Part shown: positions 25,803 to 33,674 of the stretch, piece by piece
How the letters are laid out: each line of letters opens with the position of its first letter
How positions within the stretch are numbered: the first letter of the stretch is position 1
Assembly: GCA_965242855.1 (NCBI GenBank)
Contig: OZ251509.1
Coordinates: 3,348,001 to 3,412,000 of the forward strand
Length of the DNA stretch: 64,000 bases
Direction: 5' to 3'
DNA from: WTGU01 sp965242855
GTDB lineage: Bacteria; Pseudomonadota; Alphaproteobacteria; UBA828
Position numbers and translations under genes: made by a program
Notes under the pieces: model-generated
The model's database searches: none
Seen by the model: the letters and a program-made list of their open reading frames with translations, nothing else
What the model was told of the DNA's origin: nothing

Positions 25803-27439
25803 GCGGGTTCGGGACCGCCCCCGCCGGATGTCGGGCGCGCCCCCGGCCGCGGCGGGACGAGGACGCCGGGATTGAGGACGCCGCCCGGATCGAGCACGGC
25901 CTTGGCCGCCGCGAGGGCGGCGCCGAAAAGAGCGGGGCGTTGCGTCTCGTACCAGGGCATGTGGTCGCGACCGACCGCGTGGTGGTGGGTGATCGTGCCG
26001 CCGGCCGCGATCAGGGCGTCGGAAGCGGCGGCCTTGATCTCTCGCCATTGCTCGATTTCCGCGCCGGGCGCGGGCTTCGCGTGGTACGTGAAATAGGGTG
26101 CCGGTCCGTCCGGATAGACATGGGTGAAGCGGCAGGTCACGTGGCCCGGCGCCCCGGTGGCGCGGCGGATCGCGGCCTCCGTCGCCGCCTTGACGGAAGC
26201 GTGGAACTCGGCGAAGCGATCCCAGGTGACAGCGCTCTCGAAGGTGTCGTGCAGGAGGCCGTGGGCGATCAACGCCTCACGGTCGTAGGGTGCCCTGATG
26301 AAGGCCGCGCGCCAGGCGTCGGCGAGCGGGTCGCGGGCCTTCGCCGGCGCCTCCCGGTCGAATGCGGCGCCGTGGTCGGCCATGCATTCGAGGGCGCGCG
26401 TCATCCACGGCTCGACCGGATGATCGGCGCTTTCGAAGGCGAGAACCACGAGGTGGAAGCCGCCGTCCCCGGCGCCCGCGAGCCGCGCCTCCTCGGAATC
26501 GACCAGGCGCAGGTTGGTCGGGTAGAGCCCGGCTTGGCCGACGGCGCGGATCGCTTCCGCGGCGGCGGCGAAATCGACGAAACGGAGGGCGGCGGAGGCC
26601 CGCCATGTGGGCCTGTCCTGGAGCCGCATCCAGGCCTCCGTGACGATGCCGAGCGCGCCCTCGGAGCCGACGACGAGGCGGTCGGGGCTGGGGCCGGCGC
26701 CGGAGCCCGGCAGGCGCCGACTCTCCAGAACGCCCGCCGGGGTGACGGTGCGCAGGCTTTCGACGAACTCGTCGATATGGGTGTAGAGCGTGGCGTAATG
26801 GCCGCCGGAACGGGTGGCGATCCAGCCGCCGAGGGTCGAGAATTCGAACGACTGCGGGAAGTGCCGGAGGGTGAGCCCGGCCGGCTTGAGACGGGCCTCG
26901 AGGGCGGGGCCGAAGATCCCGGCCTGGATGCGCGCGGCTCGCGAGGCGCGGTCGATCTCGAGCACCTTGTCCAGGCGCCGCAGGTCGATGGTGAGCGCCG
27001 CCGCGTAGCCGCCGCCGGTGCGCGGCTCGACGCCGCCGACCACCGTCGAGCCGCCGCCATAGGGGATGACGGCGAGGCCCGCCGCGCCTGCCCAGTCGAG
27101 AAGCGCGGCGACGTCGGCTTCGTTTTCCGGGTACGCGACGACGTCCGGGGCGGCCTCGAAGGCGCGCCGGAAGGCGCGGACGTAATCGGGGTAGGACTTC
27201 CCGTAGGCGTGGCTCGCGCGGGCGCGGGCGGCGCTCCGGCAGAGCGCGGCGAGAGACTCCGGCGGTGCGACGCGCGGCGGACGCACACGCACCTCCTCGA
27301 TCCTGGGGGGCGCCGTGTATGGGCCGGGTTCGAGGCCGACGAGCGGCGCGACCCGCCCCACGACCCGGCGCGCCTCGGCCTCGCTCAAGGTCTGCGCCTC
27401 GAGGCCCCAGCCCCAGAATTTTCGGCGGTTTTCAGTCAT
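25799..27439 (-). CDS. FAD-binding oxidoreductase, alkyl-DHAP synthase-like
   Basis: A 546-residue VAO/PCMH flavoprotein. The FAD domain shows VVAYPENEADVAALLDWA, IPYGGGSTVVGGVEPR and FPQSFEFSTLGGWIATRSGG; the C-terminal cap has GGTITHHHAVGRDHMPW, the His-rich motif typical of alkyldihydroxyacetonephosphate synthases, and LDPGGVLNPGVLVP. The eukaryotic enzyme starts ether-lipid synthesis; bacterial relatives mostly oxidise hydroxy-acids or are uncharacterised. The N-terminus MTENRRKFWGWGLE is characteristic of this subgroup. It converges on the GroEL-like gene with a four-base stop overlap. Confidence 0.88.
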   Translation of the reverse strand: MTENRRKFWGWGLEAQTLSEAEARRVVGRVAPLVGLEPGPYTAPPRIEEVRVRPPRVAPPESLAALCRSAARARASHAYGKSYPDYVRAFRRAFEAAPDVVAYPENEADVAALLDWAGAAGLAVIPYGGGSTVVGGVEPRTGGGYAAALTIDLRRLDKVLEIDRASRAARIQAGIFGPALEARLKPAGLTLRHFPQSFEFSTLGGWIATRSGGHYATLYTHIDEFVESLRTVTPAGVLESRRLPGSGAGPSPDRLVVGSEGALGIVTEAWMRLQDRPTWRASAALRFVDFAAAAEAIRAVGQAGLYPTNLRLVDSEEARLAGAGDGGFHLVVLAFESADHPVEPWMTRALECMADHGAAFDREAPAKARDPLADAWRAAFIRAPYDREALIAHGLLHDTFESAVTWDRFAEFHASVKAATEAAIRRATGAPGHVTCRFTHVYPDGPAPYFTYHAKPAPGAEIEQWREIKAAASDALIAAGGTITHHHAVGRDHMPWYETQRPALFGAALAAAKAVLDPGGVLNPGVLVPPRPGARPTSGGGGPEPA

Positions 27440-27849
27440 CGTCGATCACGCGAAAGACAAACAGGGCCGCTCCCGGCGACGGGAGCCGGGAACGACATAC
27501 GGGCAGCCCGTCACCCGGCGGTGGCATGTCGGTTCATCGCCACTGCTGCATCGCGGCCGCTTGATTCAGGTGCAGCGTTCGTAAAGCACACGAGGTAACC
27601 ATGAGCGCGTAGGTGCATTGATATGCCGACACCCTGCTTTCCTATAACTTGGCCAGATTTCCCTGTCGCGGCTGGTAAGTAGAAATTCGGGTTTGATCGT
27701 ATTGGCTATTGGCCTCTGAGGGTTATGAAAATTCGCATTTCCGCCCATATAGCTTTCCGCAAGCACGACAAATGGCGAACTACGGCGGAATAACCGACCA
27801 TAGATCGTCTTGCAGAAAGCTTTGGCTTCCGCCCCGACGAATAGAACAG
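27440..27849. other. lower-GC intergenic stretch without a recognisable gene
   Basis: From about 27600 the sequence is visibly richer in A and T than the surrounding genome. A leftward frame with no good start includes VVLAESYMGGNANFHNPQRP, and a rightward frame from a TTG at 27709 reads MASEGYENSHFRPYSF. Neither resembles a known family or the PIN/RelE toxin expected beside the antitoxin at 27850. It may be a decayed foreign segment. Confidence 0.5.
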
Positions 27850-28146
27850 CTATGCGCTATCCTCCGTGATTCTCATCGAATTCAGTTGGCTATCGTTTCC
27901 GGAACCCGGATAAAAGGCGGTTCGACTCTCAAAGAAATTATCGAGCGTGATATCTCCGTCAAGAAGCCATTTTGGGGGTTGCTCTCGGAATTGTCGTAAG
28001 TATTTTACCATTGTAGGTGAACGAAAGGGAATCAGTTCGGCCACGAGGCGATGATGCCTGGTGATGACGAACCGCTCTCCCGCCTGCACGCGCCGGAGCA
28101 GACGCGGCAGATGGGTCTTCGCTTCGAATGCGCCGATTCCAGTCAC
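27850..28146 (-). CDS. type II antitoxin, Phd/YefM family (orphan)
   Basis: A 98-residue protein from a GTG with a GAGGGTGG ribosome site. Residues 1-40 give the Phd/VapB-like DNA-binding fold: TGIGAFEAKTHLPRLLRRV, ERFVITRHHRLVAELIPF. The C-terminal half (PTMVKYLRQFREQPPKWLLD and beyond) is not one I recognise and normally would wrap a toxin. No toxin gene follows in the next 400 bases on the leftward strand. The C-terminal third has lower GC than the N-terminal third, so the 3' end may have been replaced or shifted. It may be a remnant or a solitary repressor. Confidence 0.6.
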   Translation of the reverse strand: MTGIGAFEAKTHLPRLLRRVQAGERFVITRHHRLVAELIPFRSPTMVKYLRQFREQPPKWLLDGDITLDNFFESRTAFYPGSGNDSQLNSMRITEDSA

Positions 28147-28235
28147 GAGACCACCCTCAACCTTACGGCCGCAAAGCTTTCAACCAGTCTCACACTAGGT
28201 TGAACTTGCCGCGCGGTCAAACCCCCCATCCCCGG

Positions 28236-28288
28236 ACACCCGGCGGGCGCAACACCCGGCGGGCGCAACACCCGAGGGTGCACCCTCG
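28236..28288 (+). repeat. short tandem repeat plus 16-bp palindrome before hyuA
   Basis: A 16-base unit (ACACCCGGCGGGCGCA) occurs at 28236-28251 and 28252-28267, with a partial third copy. It runs into a perfect palindrome CGAGGGTGCACCCTCG at 28273-28288. The hyuA ATG is about 70 bases downstream. It could be an operator or leader hairpin; no T-run follows. Confidence 0.5.
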
Positions 28289-28358
28289 CCGAAGCCCCTC
28301 TTGCGCGGCGGGGCGGCGGGTCGCCACCATACCGGCCTCGAGCGGGCGCGAGGAAGCG

Positions 28359-30413
28359 ATGGCACGGTACGACGTCTGTGTCGACATCGGGGGAACGTTC
28401 ACCGACTGCGTGGTCTCGGACGGGGCGCGGATTGAGATCGTCAAGGCGCCGTCGACGCCGCCGGCCTTCGAGCGCGGGTTCATGGAGGCGCTCGCGCTTG
28501 CGGCGCGGGCGTTCGATGCGGGGCGCGCGGAGCTCCTCGCCGAAACCGGGCGCGTCGTCCACGGGACGACGGTCGCCACCAACGCGCTCGTCGAAGGACG
28601 CGTCGGCGCCGTCGGGCTGATCTGCACCGCAGGGCACCCGGACGTCCTCACCCTGCGCGAGGCGCCGCGCAAGCGTGCGTTCGACTGGCGGCTCGACTAT
28701 CCGGAGCCGTTCGTCCCGCGCAACCGGACCTTCGAAGTAGGCGGGCGGATCGACGCGCGCGGCAACGAGATCGCGCCACTGAACGAAGACGACGTGCGCG
28801 CGGCGGTCGCTTACTTCAAACGCTGCCCGGTGGAGGCGGTGGCCGTCAGCCTGCTGTGGTCGGTGGTCGAGCCGGCCCACGAGCGCCGCGCGGGTGAGAT
28901 CGTGCGCACGCTGTGGCCGGAGGTGCCTGTTGTCCTCGGCCACGCGCTCAACCCGATCCCGCGGGAATACCGGCGCACCGTCGCCGCCGCCATCGACGCC
29001 TCCCTGCACGGGGTCGTGCCGCCTTACCTGCGCCGGCTTGAAGGCGCGCTGCGCGAGGCGGGCTTCGGGGGGACGTTGCTCGTCGCCAACTGCCTCGGCG
29101 GCATGATGACGGCGGACGAGATCGCCGCCCACCCGATCCACGCCATCATGAGCGGTCCGACCCTGGCGCCGGTCGCCGCCCTCGCCCTCTGCCCGGAACC
29201 GGACGTCATCGTCGTCGACATGGGCGGTACGACCTTCGACGTTTCGGCCATTCGCGGGCGCCGGCTGATCCGCACGACTGAGGCGCCCATCGGCGACGAC
29301 CTGCTCGGCCTTCCCAAGATCGACGTGCGCTCGGTCGGCGCCGGTGGCGGCAGCATCGCCTGGGTCGATTCCGGCGGCCTGCTCCGGGTGGGGCCGGAAA
29401 GCGCCGGCGCGGACCCGGGCCCTGCGGCCTACGGGAGGGGCGGCGCGCGGCCCACCGTGACCGATGCCAATCTGGTGCTCGGGATTCTGGACCCGGCCTA
29501 CTTCCTCGGCGGGCGGCTTTCGCTGGATGCGGACGCGGCGCGCAGCGCCGTCGGCGCCGTCGCCCGCGCGCTCGGCCTGGGCGTGCCCGAGGCCGCCTAC
29601 GCCATTCACGCGGCGAGCAACGAGAACATGATCGCGGCGATCGGGGACATCACCGTCAACGAAGGCATCGACCCGCGCGAGAGCACCCTGGTGGCGGGCG
29701 GCGGCGCGACCGGCTGCCACGTCGGCGCGATGGCGCGGGCGCTCGGCATCGCGCGCTTCATGGTGCCAAGCGTGGCCGCCGGGCTCAGCGCCTTCGGCGG
29801 CTTGGTCACGGACATCAGGGGCGAAGAGACGGCGACGCTCCACACGAGCGACCGGCGCTTCGCCCTGGAGGCCGTCAACCGGACCCTCGCGGCGCTCCGC
29901 GCCCGCGGCGAGCGCTTCCTCGACCGGGCGGCCGTGCCGGAGGGCCGGCGCCGTTACGAATACGCCTTCCAGGCGCGCTACCGCTACCAATCCTGGGAGA
30001 TCGACGTGCCCTTCGCACCGGCGGCGGGTGGGGCGCTGCGCGAGGTGGACGTGCCGGCGCTCGCCACCGCCTTCCACCGGATGCACGCGCGCATCCACAC
30101 GATCGCGGACGAGGACGACGAGGTGGAATTCACCACCTGGACGGTGCGCGCCATCGGCGCCGGCGGCCGCCCTGGCGAAGCGCCGGCGGCGCGCGGGAGC
30201 GTGCGCCTGAAGCGGCGCGGCACGCGCGCGGTCTATCTCGGCGATACGCGGGCCTTCCGGGAACTTCCGGCCTATGACGGCACCACGCCGCCGCCGGGTG
30301 CCGAGGCCGATGGCCCGGCGCTGATCGACAGCGCCACCACGACCGTCCTGCTGCTGGCGGGCCAGCGGGCGCGGGTCGACGGGCGTGGCAATTTCCTGAT
30401 CGAGAGGGGGTGA
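28359..30413 (+). CDS. hydantoinase/oxoprolinase family protein, subunit A
   Basis: A 684-residue HyuA-type ATPase subunit. The N-terminal actin-like phosphate loop is VDIGGTFTDCVV, followed by HGTTVATNALVEGR. The second half has IMSGPTLAPVAALA, VVDMGGTTFDVSAIRG and VGAGGGSIAWVDSGGLLRVG, then GPESAGADPGPAAYG. The family hydrolyses hydantoins or 5-oxoproline, or carboxylates acetone/acetophenone, with ATP, together with a B subunit. The substrate cannot be told. The start MARYDVCVDIGG is preceded by GAGGAAGC. The partner hyuB lies 3.4 kb downstream instead of adjacent. Confidence 0.92.
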   Translation: MARYDVCVDIGGTFTDCVVSDGARIEIVKAPSTPPAFERGFMEALALAARAFDAGRAELLAETGRVVHGTTVATNALVEGRVGAVGLICTAGHPDVLTLREAPRKRAFDWRLDYPEPFVPRNRTFEVGGRIDARGNEIAPLNEDDVRAAVAYFKRCPVEAVAVSLLWSVVEPAHERRAGEIVRTLWPEVPVVLGHALNPIPREYRRTVAAAIDASLHGVVPPYLRRLEGALREAGFGGTLLVANCLGGMMTADEIAAHPIHAIMSGPTLAPVAALALCPEPDVIVVDMGGTTFDVSAIRGRRLIRTTEAPIGDDLLGLPKIDVRSVGAGGGSIAWVDSGGLLRVGPESAGADPGPAAYGRGGARPTVTDANLVLGILDPAYFLGGRLSLDADAARSAVGAVARALGLGVPEAAYAIHAASNENMIAAIGDITVNEGIDPRESTLVAGGGATGCHVGAMARALGIARFMVPSVAAGLSAFGGLVTDIRGEETATLHTSDRRFALEAVNRTLAALRARGERFLDRAAVPEGRRRYEYAFQARYRYQSWEIDVPFAPAAGGALREVDVPALATAFHRMHARIHTIADEDDEVEFTTWTVRAIGAGGRPGEAPAARGSVRLKRRGTRAVYLGDTRAFRELPAYDGTTPPPGAEADGPALIDSATTTVLLLAGQRARVDGRGNFLIERG

Positions 30414-30620
30414 GGGGGGGGCAGAGACAATTCCTTACATGACGCCGACGATGGTGTAATTATTCCGGATTGGCTTCGGTCCCTAGGCGACGATCAAGTG
30501 ACCGACGGCCTCAAGCAAGCATTTGTCTCGGTACTACTCACTACTCACTTTGCCTGATAGCTGTGGGTTGGAATATGCTAGAACAACAATATAAAACGGA
30601 ACGATAAGTTACGGGCTTAG

Positions 30621-32210
30621 CTATAGCATCTTGGGTTCGGCCAGCCCGCGTCCCGCTACGCCCGGCGTGTGGAAGCGCTTTCCCTCCAGGATGTCGGACA
30701 CGGTGAGAAGCTGCATTCGGGCGTACTTGACCCCCATGCTGTCCAGGTCCCCGGCTTCGACCATGAACCGCTTGAAGTTGCGTTCCTTCACCGGCCCGAG
30801 CGGTTCCATCACGATCAGGCCAGCCAGTAGCGCGCGGTCGTTGTCGAGAACGCCGCGCAACTCCCGCACTTCCTTGATACCGATGTTCCTGCCGCCCTTG
30901 ACTTCGATGGCCATGCTGGACAGGTCGCGCGCCGCCGGCGACGCGAAGTAGAGCCGCCCGTCGATGCCGCCGTCTGCCGTCCGCTTCGTCGTCACGAAGC
31001 CGTCCACCTGCTCGATCGCCCACCGCTGGAAGTGGTACTTGTCGCGCGCCCACAGGTCGCGCGCGCCTTCGAGCGTCCGCGGCACGCCGTCGATGATGAA
31101 GTCCTCGCCCTCCCGAAGCGCCAGCTTGTCGCGCAAGCGGACCGCCGCGACGCGCTTGATGGCATGGATGGCAATGTCGATGCCGATCCACTTGCGGTCG
31201 AGCCTGTGGGCGGCCTCCAGCGCCGTCGCGCACCCGCAAAACGGGTCGAACACCGTGTCGCCTTCGTTCGACGATGCCCGGATGATCCGGTCGAGCAGCG
31301 CTAGCGGCTTTTGCGTCGCGTAGCCCAGCCGCTCCCCTCCCAGGGCGCCGGGAATATCCGTCCAAAGGTTCGTCGGGGCTTGCCCGTCCGCCAAGTAGGT
31401 CTTCCGATACGGCCGCCCCCTCGATGACCATATCAGCAGACCCCGGGCATCCAACTCTTCCAACTTTTCGCGGACCATTCGCCAGCCCCAGCGCGGAGTG
31501 TAGCCCTTGTATTCGTAGGAAAGATTCGGGCGCTCGCCCATCGACGCGGTACGGATGATTTCGTGGTGCCGGTAGCGCCCACGCTCATCCTCGTACCGAT
31601 AGGCATTCGCGATGTACTCAGGGTCATGCGGAACGGCGATTGGGTTCCACGTCCGAGCGTTGCCTGCGTAATAGAGCAGGTAGTCGCAAACCTTTCCGAA
31701 GCCCTTCGCGTCGCTATGGGCGCTCGTTCGCCTCCAGACGATCTCCGACCGGAAGTTCTCATGCCCGAAGATCGAGTCGAGCATGATCTTGACATAGTGG
31801 CTCGCGGTCGGGTCGCAGTGCAGGTAGATGGAGCCGGTCGGCTTCAGGATACCCTTCATCTGCAAGAGCCGCTCGACCATATAGGACAGATAAGCCAGCA
31901 GGCGGGGTTGCGTGTGGCGAAGCGCGTTCATCCAAAGGCGCCAGAACTCCGCCGCCTTGTCGTCGACTCCAGCTTCCCGCATGAGGACCGGCATGGTCCG
32001 CAAGACCCGCTCCCGTTCCTCGTCGAGCTCCCACAGGTCGCAGAAGGCGTCTATCTGATCGGGAAGCGGACGGCCGCTTTCGTCCTTGTAGATGGCATTG
32101 TATTCGCGGTTCGAGTTGAAGGGCGGGTCGAGATAGATCAGGTCCACGCTCCCCAGGCTCATGTGTTCCTGCATGACGGTCAGGCAGTCGCCGTAGTAGA
32201 GCAGGTTCAT
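30621..32210 (-). CDS. DNA adenine/cytosine-N4 methyltransferase fused to a PD-(D/E)XK nuclease domain
   Basis: A 529-residue site-specific methyltransferase. Catalytic motif IV DPPF is at residues 28-31, ahead of the SAM motif DPFCGCATALEAA at about 322-334, the beta-class order. The C-terminal 140 residues look like an Mrr-like nuclease: GGIDGRLYF (D417) and MAIEVKGGRN (E436, K438) make a D...ExK centre, and the protein ends with LTVSDILEGKRFHTPG. It could both modify and cut DNA, or sense foreign DNA. The ATG at 32210 sits two bases from the boundary of the hyuB-derived repeat. It is leftward, with about 200 bases of lower-GC sequence separating its stop from hyuA. Confidence 0.9.
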   Translation of the reverse strand: MNLLYYGDCLTVMQEHMSLGSVDLIYLDPPFNSNREYNAIYKDESGRPLPDQIDAFCDLWELDEERERVLRTMPVLMREAGVDDKAAEFWRLWMNALRHTQPRLLAYLSYMVERLLQMKGILKPTGSIYLHCDPTASHYVKIMLDSIFGHENFRSEIVWRRTSAHSDAKGFGKVCDYLLYYAGNARTWNPIAVPHDPEYIANAYRYEDERGRYRHHEIIRTASMGERPNLSYEYKGYTPRWGWRMVREKLEELDARGLLIWSSRGRPYRKTYLADGQAPTNLWTDIPGALGGERLGYATQKPLALLDRIIRASSNEGDTVFDPFCGCATALEAAHRLDRKWIGIDIAIHAIKRVAAVRLRDKLALREGEDFIIDGVPRTLEGARDLWARDKYHFQRWAIEQVDGFVTTKRTADGGIDGRLYFASPAARDLSSMAIEVKGGRNIGIKEVRELRGVLDNDRALLAGLIVMEPLGPVKERNFKRFMVEAGDLDSMGVKYARMQLLTVSDILEGKRFHTPGVAGRGLAEPKML

Positions 32211-32244
32211 GTCGTGAGCCGGTCCCTGGATGCTCGCGCGAGGG

Positions 32245-32273
32245 ATGCTCCCGAATCCTCCGGCGGCCGTCAA
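32245..32273 (-). promoter_or_regulatory. leftward promoter candidate in repeat copy 1
   Basis: On the minus strand TTGACG (32268-32273), 17 bases, GAGCAT (32245-32250). A CTCGCGCGAG palindrome (32233-32242) would cover the transcription start. It points at the methyltransferase-nuclease gene, whose ATG is about 25 bases further on. The -10 match is weak. Confidence 0.35.
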
Positions 32274-32369
32274 GCCGGCCCGCACGCGGACGACACGGAA
32301 ACCGCCGCGGGAGAGGGCCGCCCGCCGGGGCGCCGTGGTAGGGTGGCACCGCGGCGGATGGAGGGCGGC

Positions 32370-32479
32370 ATGGCGGCGGAAGGCGGGCGCTTCGACCCGC
32401 TGCTGATGGCGGTGCTCTCACGGCGGCTGGAAGCCATCATCCGGGAGATGAGCAACACCGTCATGCGGGCCAGCCGCTC
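32370..32479 (+). pseudogene. 5' remnant of hydantoinase B (hyuB) in repeat copy 1
   Basis: Starting at ATG 32370 it encodes MAAEGGRFDPLLMAVLSRR, then LEAIIREMSNTVMRASRS, the same as the start of the complete hyuB at 33829 apart from one Gly/Glu change. After 32479 homology stops and the frame runs on into unrelated sequence (KLERHQASSRIGDLAEHL) until 32789. It is a truncated copy, not a functional subunit. Confidence 0.85.
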
Positions 32480-32723
32480 CAAGCTGGAGCGCCATCAGGC
32501 TTCGAGCCGGATCGGCGATCTTGCCGAGCATCTGGGTAACGAGCGCATAGCGAATCGAGCGCACATCCGAATTCACCAGGGCGTCCACCTCTGGATCGGG
32601 ATATGTCACGGACTCATGAACCGCCTCGTTCCATGCCGCGTCCAGCCATTCCCTGACTTCGCGATGGTCCATCAGAAGTTCAGCCAGGCGGATTCTCGTC
32701 GCGGCGTCCGCGTCGAATGGCAC
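32418..32723 (-). pseudogene. truncated ORF behind the D12 methylase, fused to antisense hyuB at the repeat junction
   Basis: From a GTG at 32723 the ORF reads VPFDADAATRIRLAELLMDH and continues as a helical, charged protein (EVDALVNSDVRSIRYALVTQ, MLGKIADPARSLMALQL). About 81 codons belong to the inserted module. At 32479/32480 it runs into the antisense of the hyuB copy and ends after some 20 random residues. It overlaps the D12 methylase gene by 52 bases, the position where a cognate restriction endonuclease often sits. I cannot identify the family, and calling it an endonuclease fragment is a guess from position. Confidence 0.5.
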
Positions 32724-33532
32724 AGGCGCACCGGGGCATCGACTCGTCGCCAATCCGAAAACAGACGGTCGTACAGATCGGTCCGGTAGCCGGACACCAC
32801 GGCGCGGCCACGAATGCCGTGCAAGACGTCCGACAGTTCCGCATGATCGTCGTCGGTCATCTCGTAGCCGTAGGCGGAGGCATCGCCGCGCGATGCATGC
32901 ACGTAGGGCGGGTCGACGTAGAAGAGCGTCTCGTCGGTGTCGTACCGCGCGATGACTTCCAGGGCGGGCGCGTTCTCGATCTGCACCCGTTGGAGACGCT
33001 GCGCGATTTCCGCCAGTCCTTCCACGGAGCCGAGCCAGCGCGAGACCGCCCCGGACATGCCCGCCCGTGACGTGAGCACGCAATGCGCCCACCGCCCCTC
33101 GCTGCTGGTCTGCGCGAGGCCGGTTCTCGTCTGCCGCGCCCGGATGTAGAACCGCCGCGCTCGTTCCAGCGCGGAGAGGCCGGATTCCGGTCGGCACGCC
33201 AACATCAATTCCTCACGCGAGAACGGGGTGAGGCCGATCGCCTTGATGAGCTTCTCTTGCTGGTTGCGCAGCGTGCGGAAGAAGTTCACCAGTTCCGAGT
33301 CGATGTCGTTGTAGGTCTCGACCGGGTAGGGGCCGACGTTCATCAGGACGGCGGCCGAACCACCGTACACGTCGCAGAAATGCCCCGCCTCGTGCGGCAG
33401 AAGCGGAGTGAGAAAGCCCAGATGGGAAAATTTCCCGCCGTACCACCCGAACGCGATCCGCCGCTTCGATTTGCGTGAGGCGATCCGCCGTCCCGTTCCC
33501 GTCGAATTGACGGTCGGAACGTCGCACGTCAC
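32672..33532 (-). CDS. D12-class DNA adenine methylase
   Basis: A 286-residue N6-adenine methyltransferase of the Dam/D12 group. The N-terminal SAM site is FGWYGGKFSHL; NDIDSELVNFFRTLR follows, and catalytic motif IV is DPPY at residues 207-210 (LFYVDPPYVHASRG). The C-terminus ESAWLNF corresponds to the usual E-x-x-W-x-N end. No ATG suits; the GTG at 33532 overlaps the stop of a small ORF (GTGA). The gene is bracketed by the two hyuB repeats, so it is part of an inserted restriction-modification module. The recognition site is unknown. Confidence 0.88.
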   Translation of the reverse strand: MTCDVPTVNSTGTGRRIASRKSKRRIAFGWYGGKFSHLGFLTPLLPHEAGHFCDVYGGSAAVLMNVGPYPVETYNDIDSELVNFFRTLRNQQEKLIKAIGLTPFSREELMLACRPESGLSALERARRFYIRARQTRTGLAQTSSEGRWAHCVLTSRAGMSGAVSRWLGSVEGLAEIAQRLQRVQIENAPALEVIARYDTDETLFYVDPPYVHASRGDASAYGYEMTDDDHAELSDVLHGIRGRAVVSGYRTDLYDRLFSDWRRVDAPVRLCHSTRTPRRESAWLNF

Positions 33533-33657
33533 GTTCGCCCCCGTGCCCCTGAAGGTAGACCATCGGGCTTGGCGAGAGCGGCAAACAGGAGCCTCTTGCC
33601 GCCCATGCCTTCGATGAAGAAGCCCCGTCGCGTCGGCTTGTCGGTGCTGATGGCCAC
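33529..33657 (-). CDS. small ORF upstream of and coupled to the D12 methylase
   Basis: A 42-codon frame from GTG 33657: VAISTDKPTRRGFFIEGMGG and KRLLFAALAKPDGLPSG, ending in a TGA that overlaps the methylase GTG. It begins about 18 bases inside the unique DNA next to repeat copy 2. It may be a short leader peptide or the tail of a gene cut off by the insertion. No family recognised. Confidence 0.3.
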   Translation of the reverse strand: MAISTDKPTRRGFFIEGMGGKRLLFAALAKPDGLPSGARGRT

Positions 33658-33674
33658 TTGGGCGCGAACCCGTT

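Larger units (their letters stand above)
32212..32479. repeat. diverged direct repeat, copy 1 (hyuB upstream region plus hyuB codons 1-37)
   Basis: This segment is the same as 33675-33938 apart from about twenty scattered substitutions and a few one- to three-base indels. It starts TCGTGAGCCGGTCCC and ends at AGCCGCTC, after which the two loci have nothing in common. It includes the hyuB upstream region, ribosome site and about 37 codons from the ATG at 32370. The left edge is two bases upstream of the methyltransferase-nuclease start codon. Of five differing codons in the coding part, three are synonymous. Confidence 0.9.

Noticed and set aside
22875..26048. A 1057-codon open frame on the minus strand
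   Set aside because: It is antisense to the aminotransferase and GroEL-like genes, is made of Arg/Ala/Gly-rich low-information sequence and contains no family motif. Long shadow frames are expected at this GC content.
27566..27766. Possible toxin gene downstream of the Phd-type antitoxin
   Set aside because: The leftward frame has no suitable start and lacks PIN (Asp/Glu) or RelE/ParE motifs; it looks like random coding in non-coding DNA.
27709..27999. Rightward 96-codon ORF in the lower-GC patch
   Set aside because: It needs a TTG start without a ribosome site, overlaps the antitoxin gene antisense and shows no recognisable fold.
31563..32789. 408-codon plus-strand ORF including the hyuB remnant
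   Set aside because: Only the repeat-derived codons 32370-32479 are meaningful; the rest is antisense to the methyltransferase genes.
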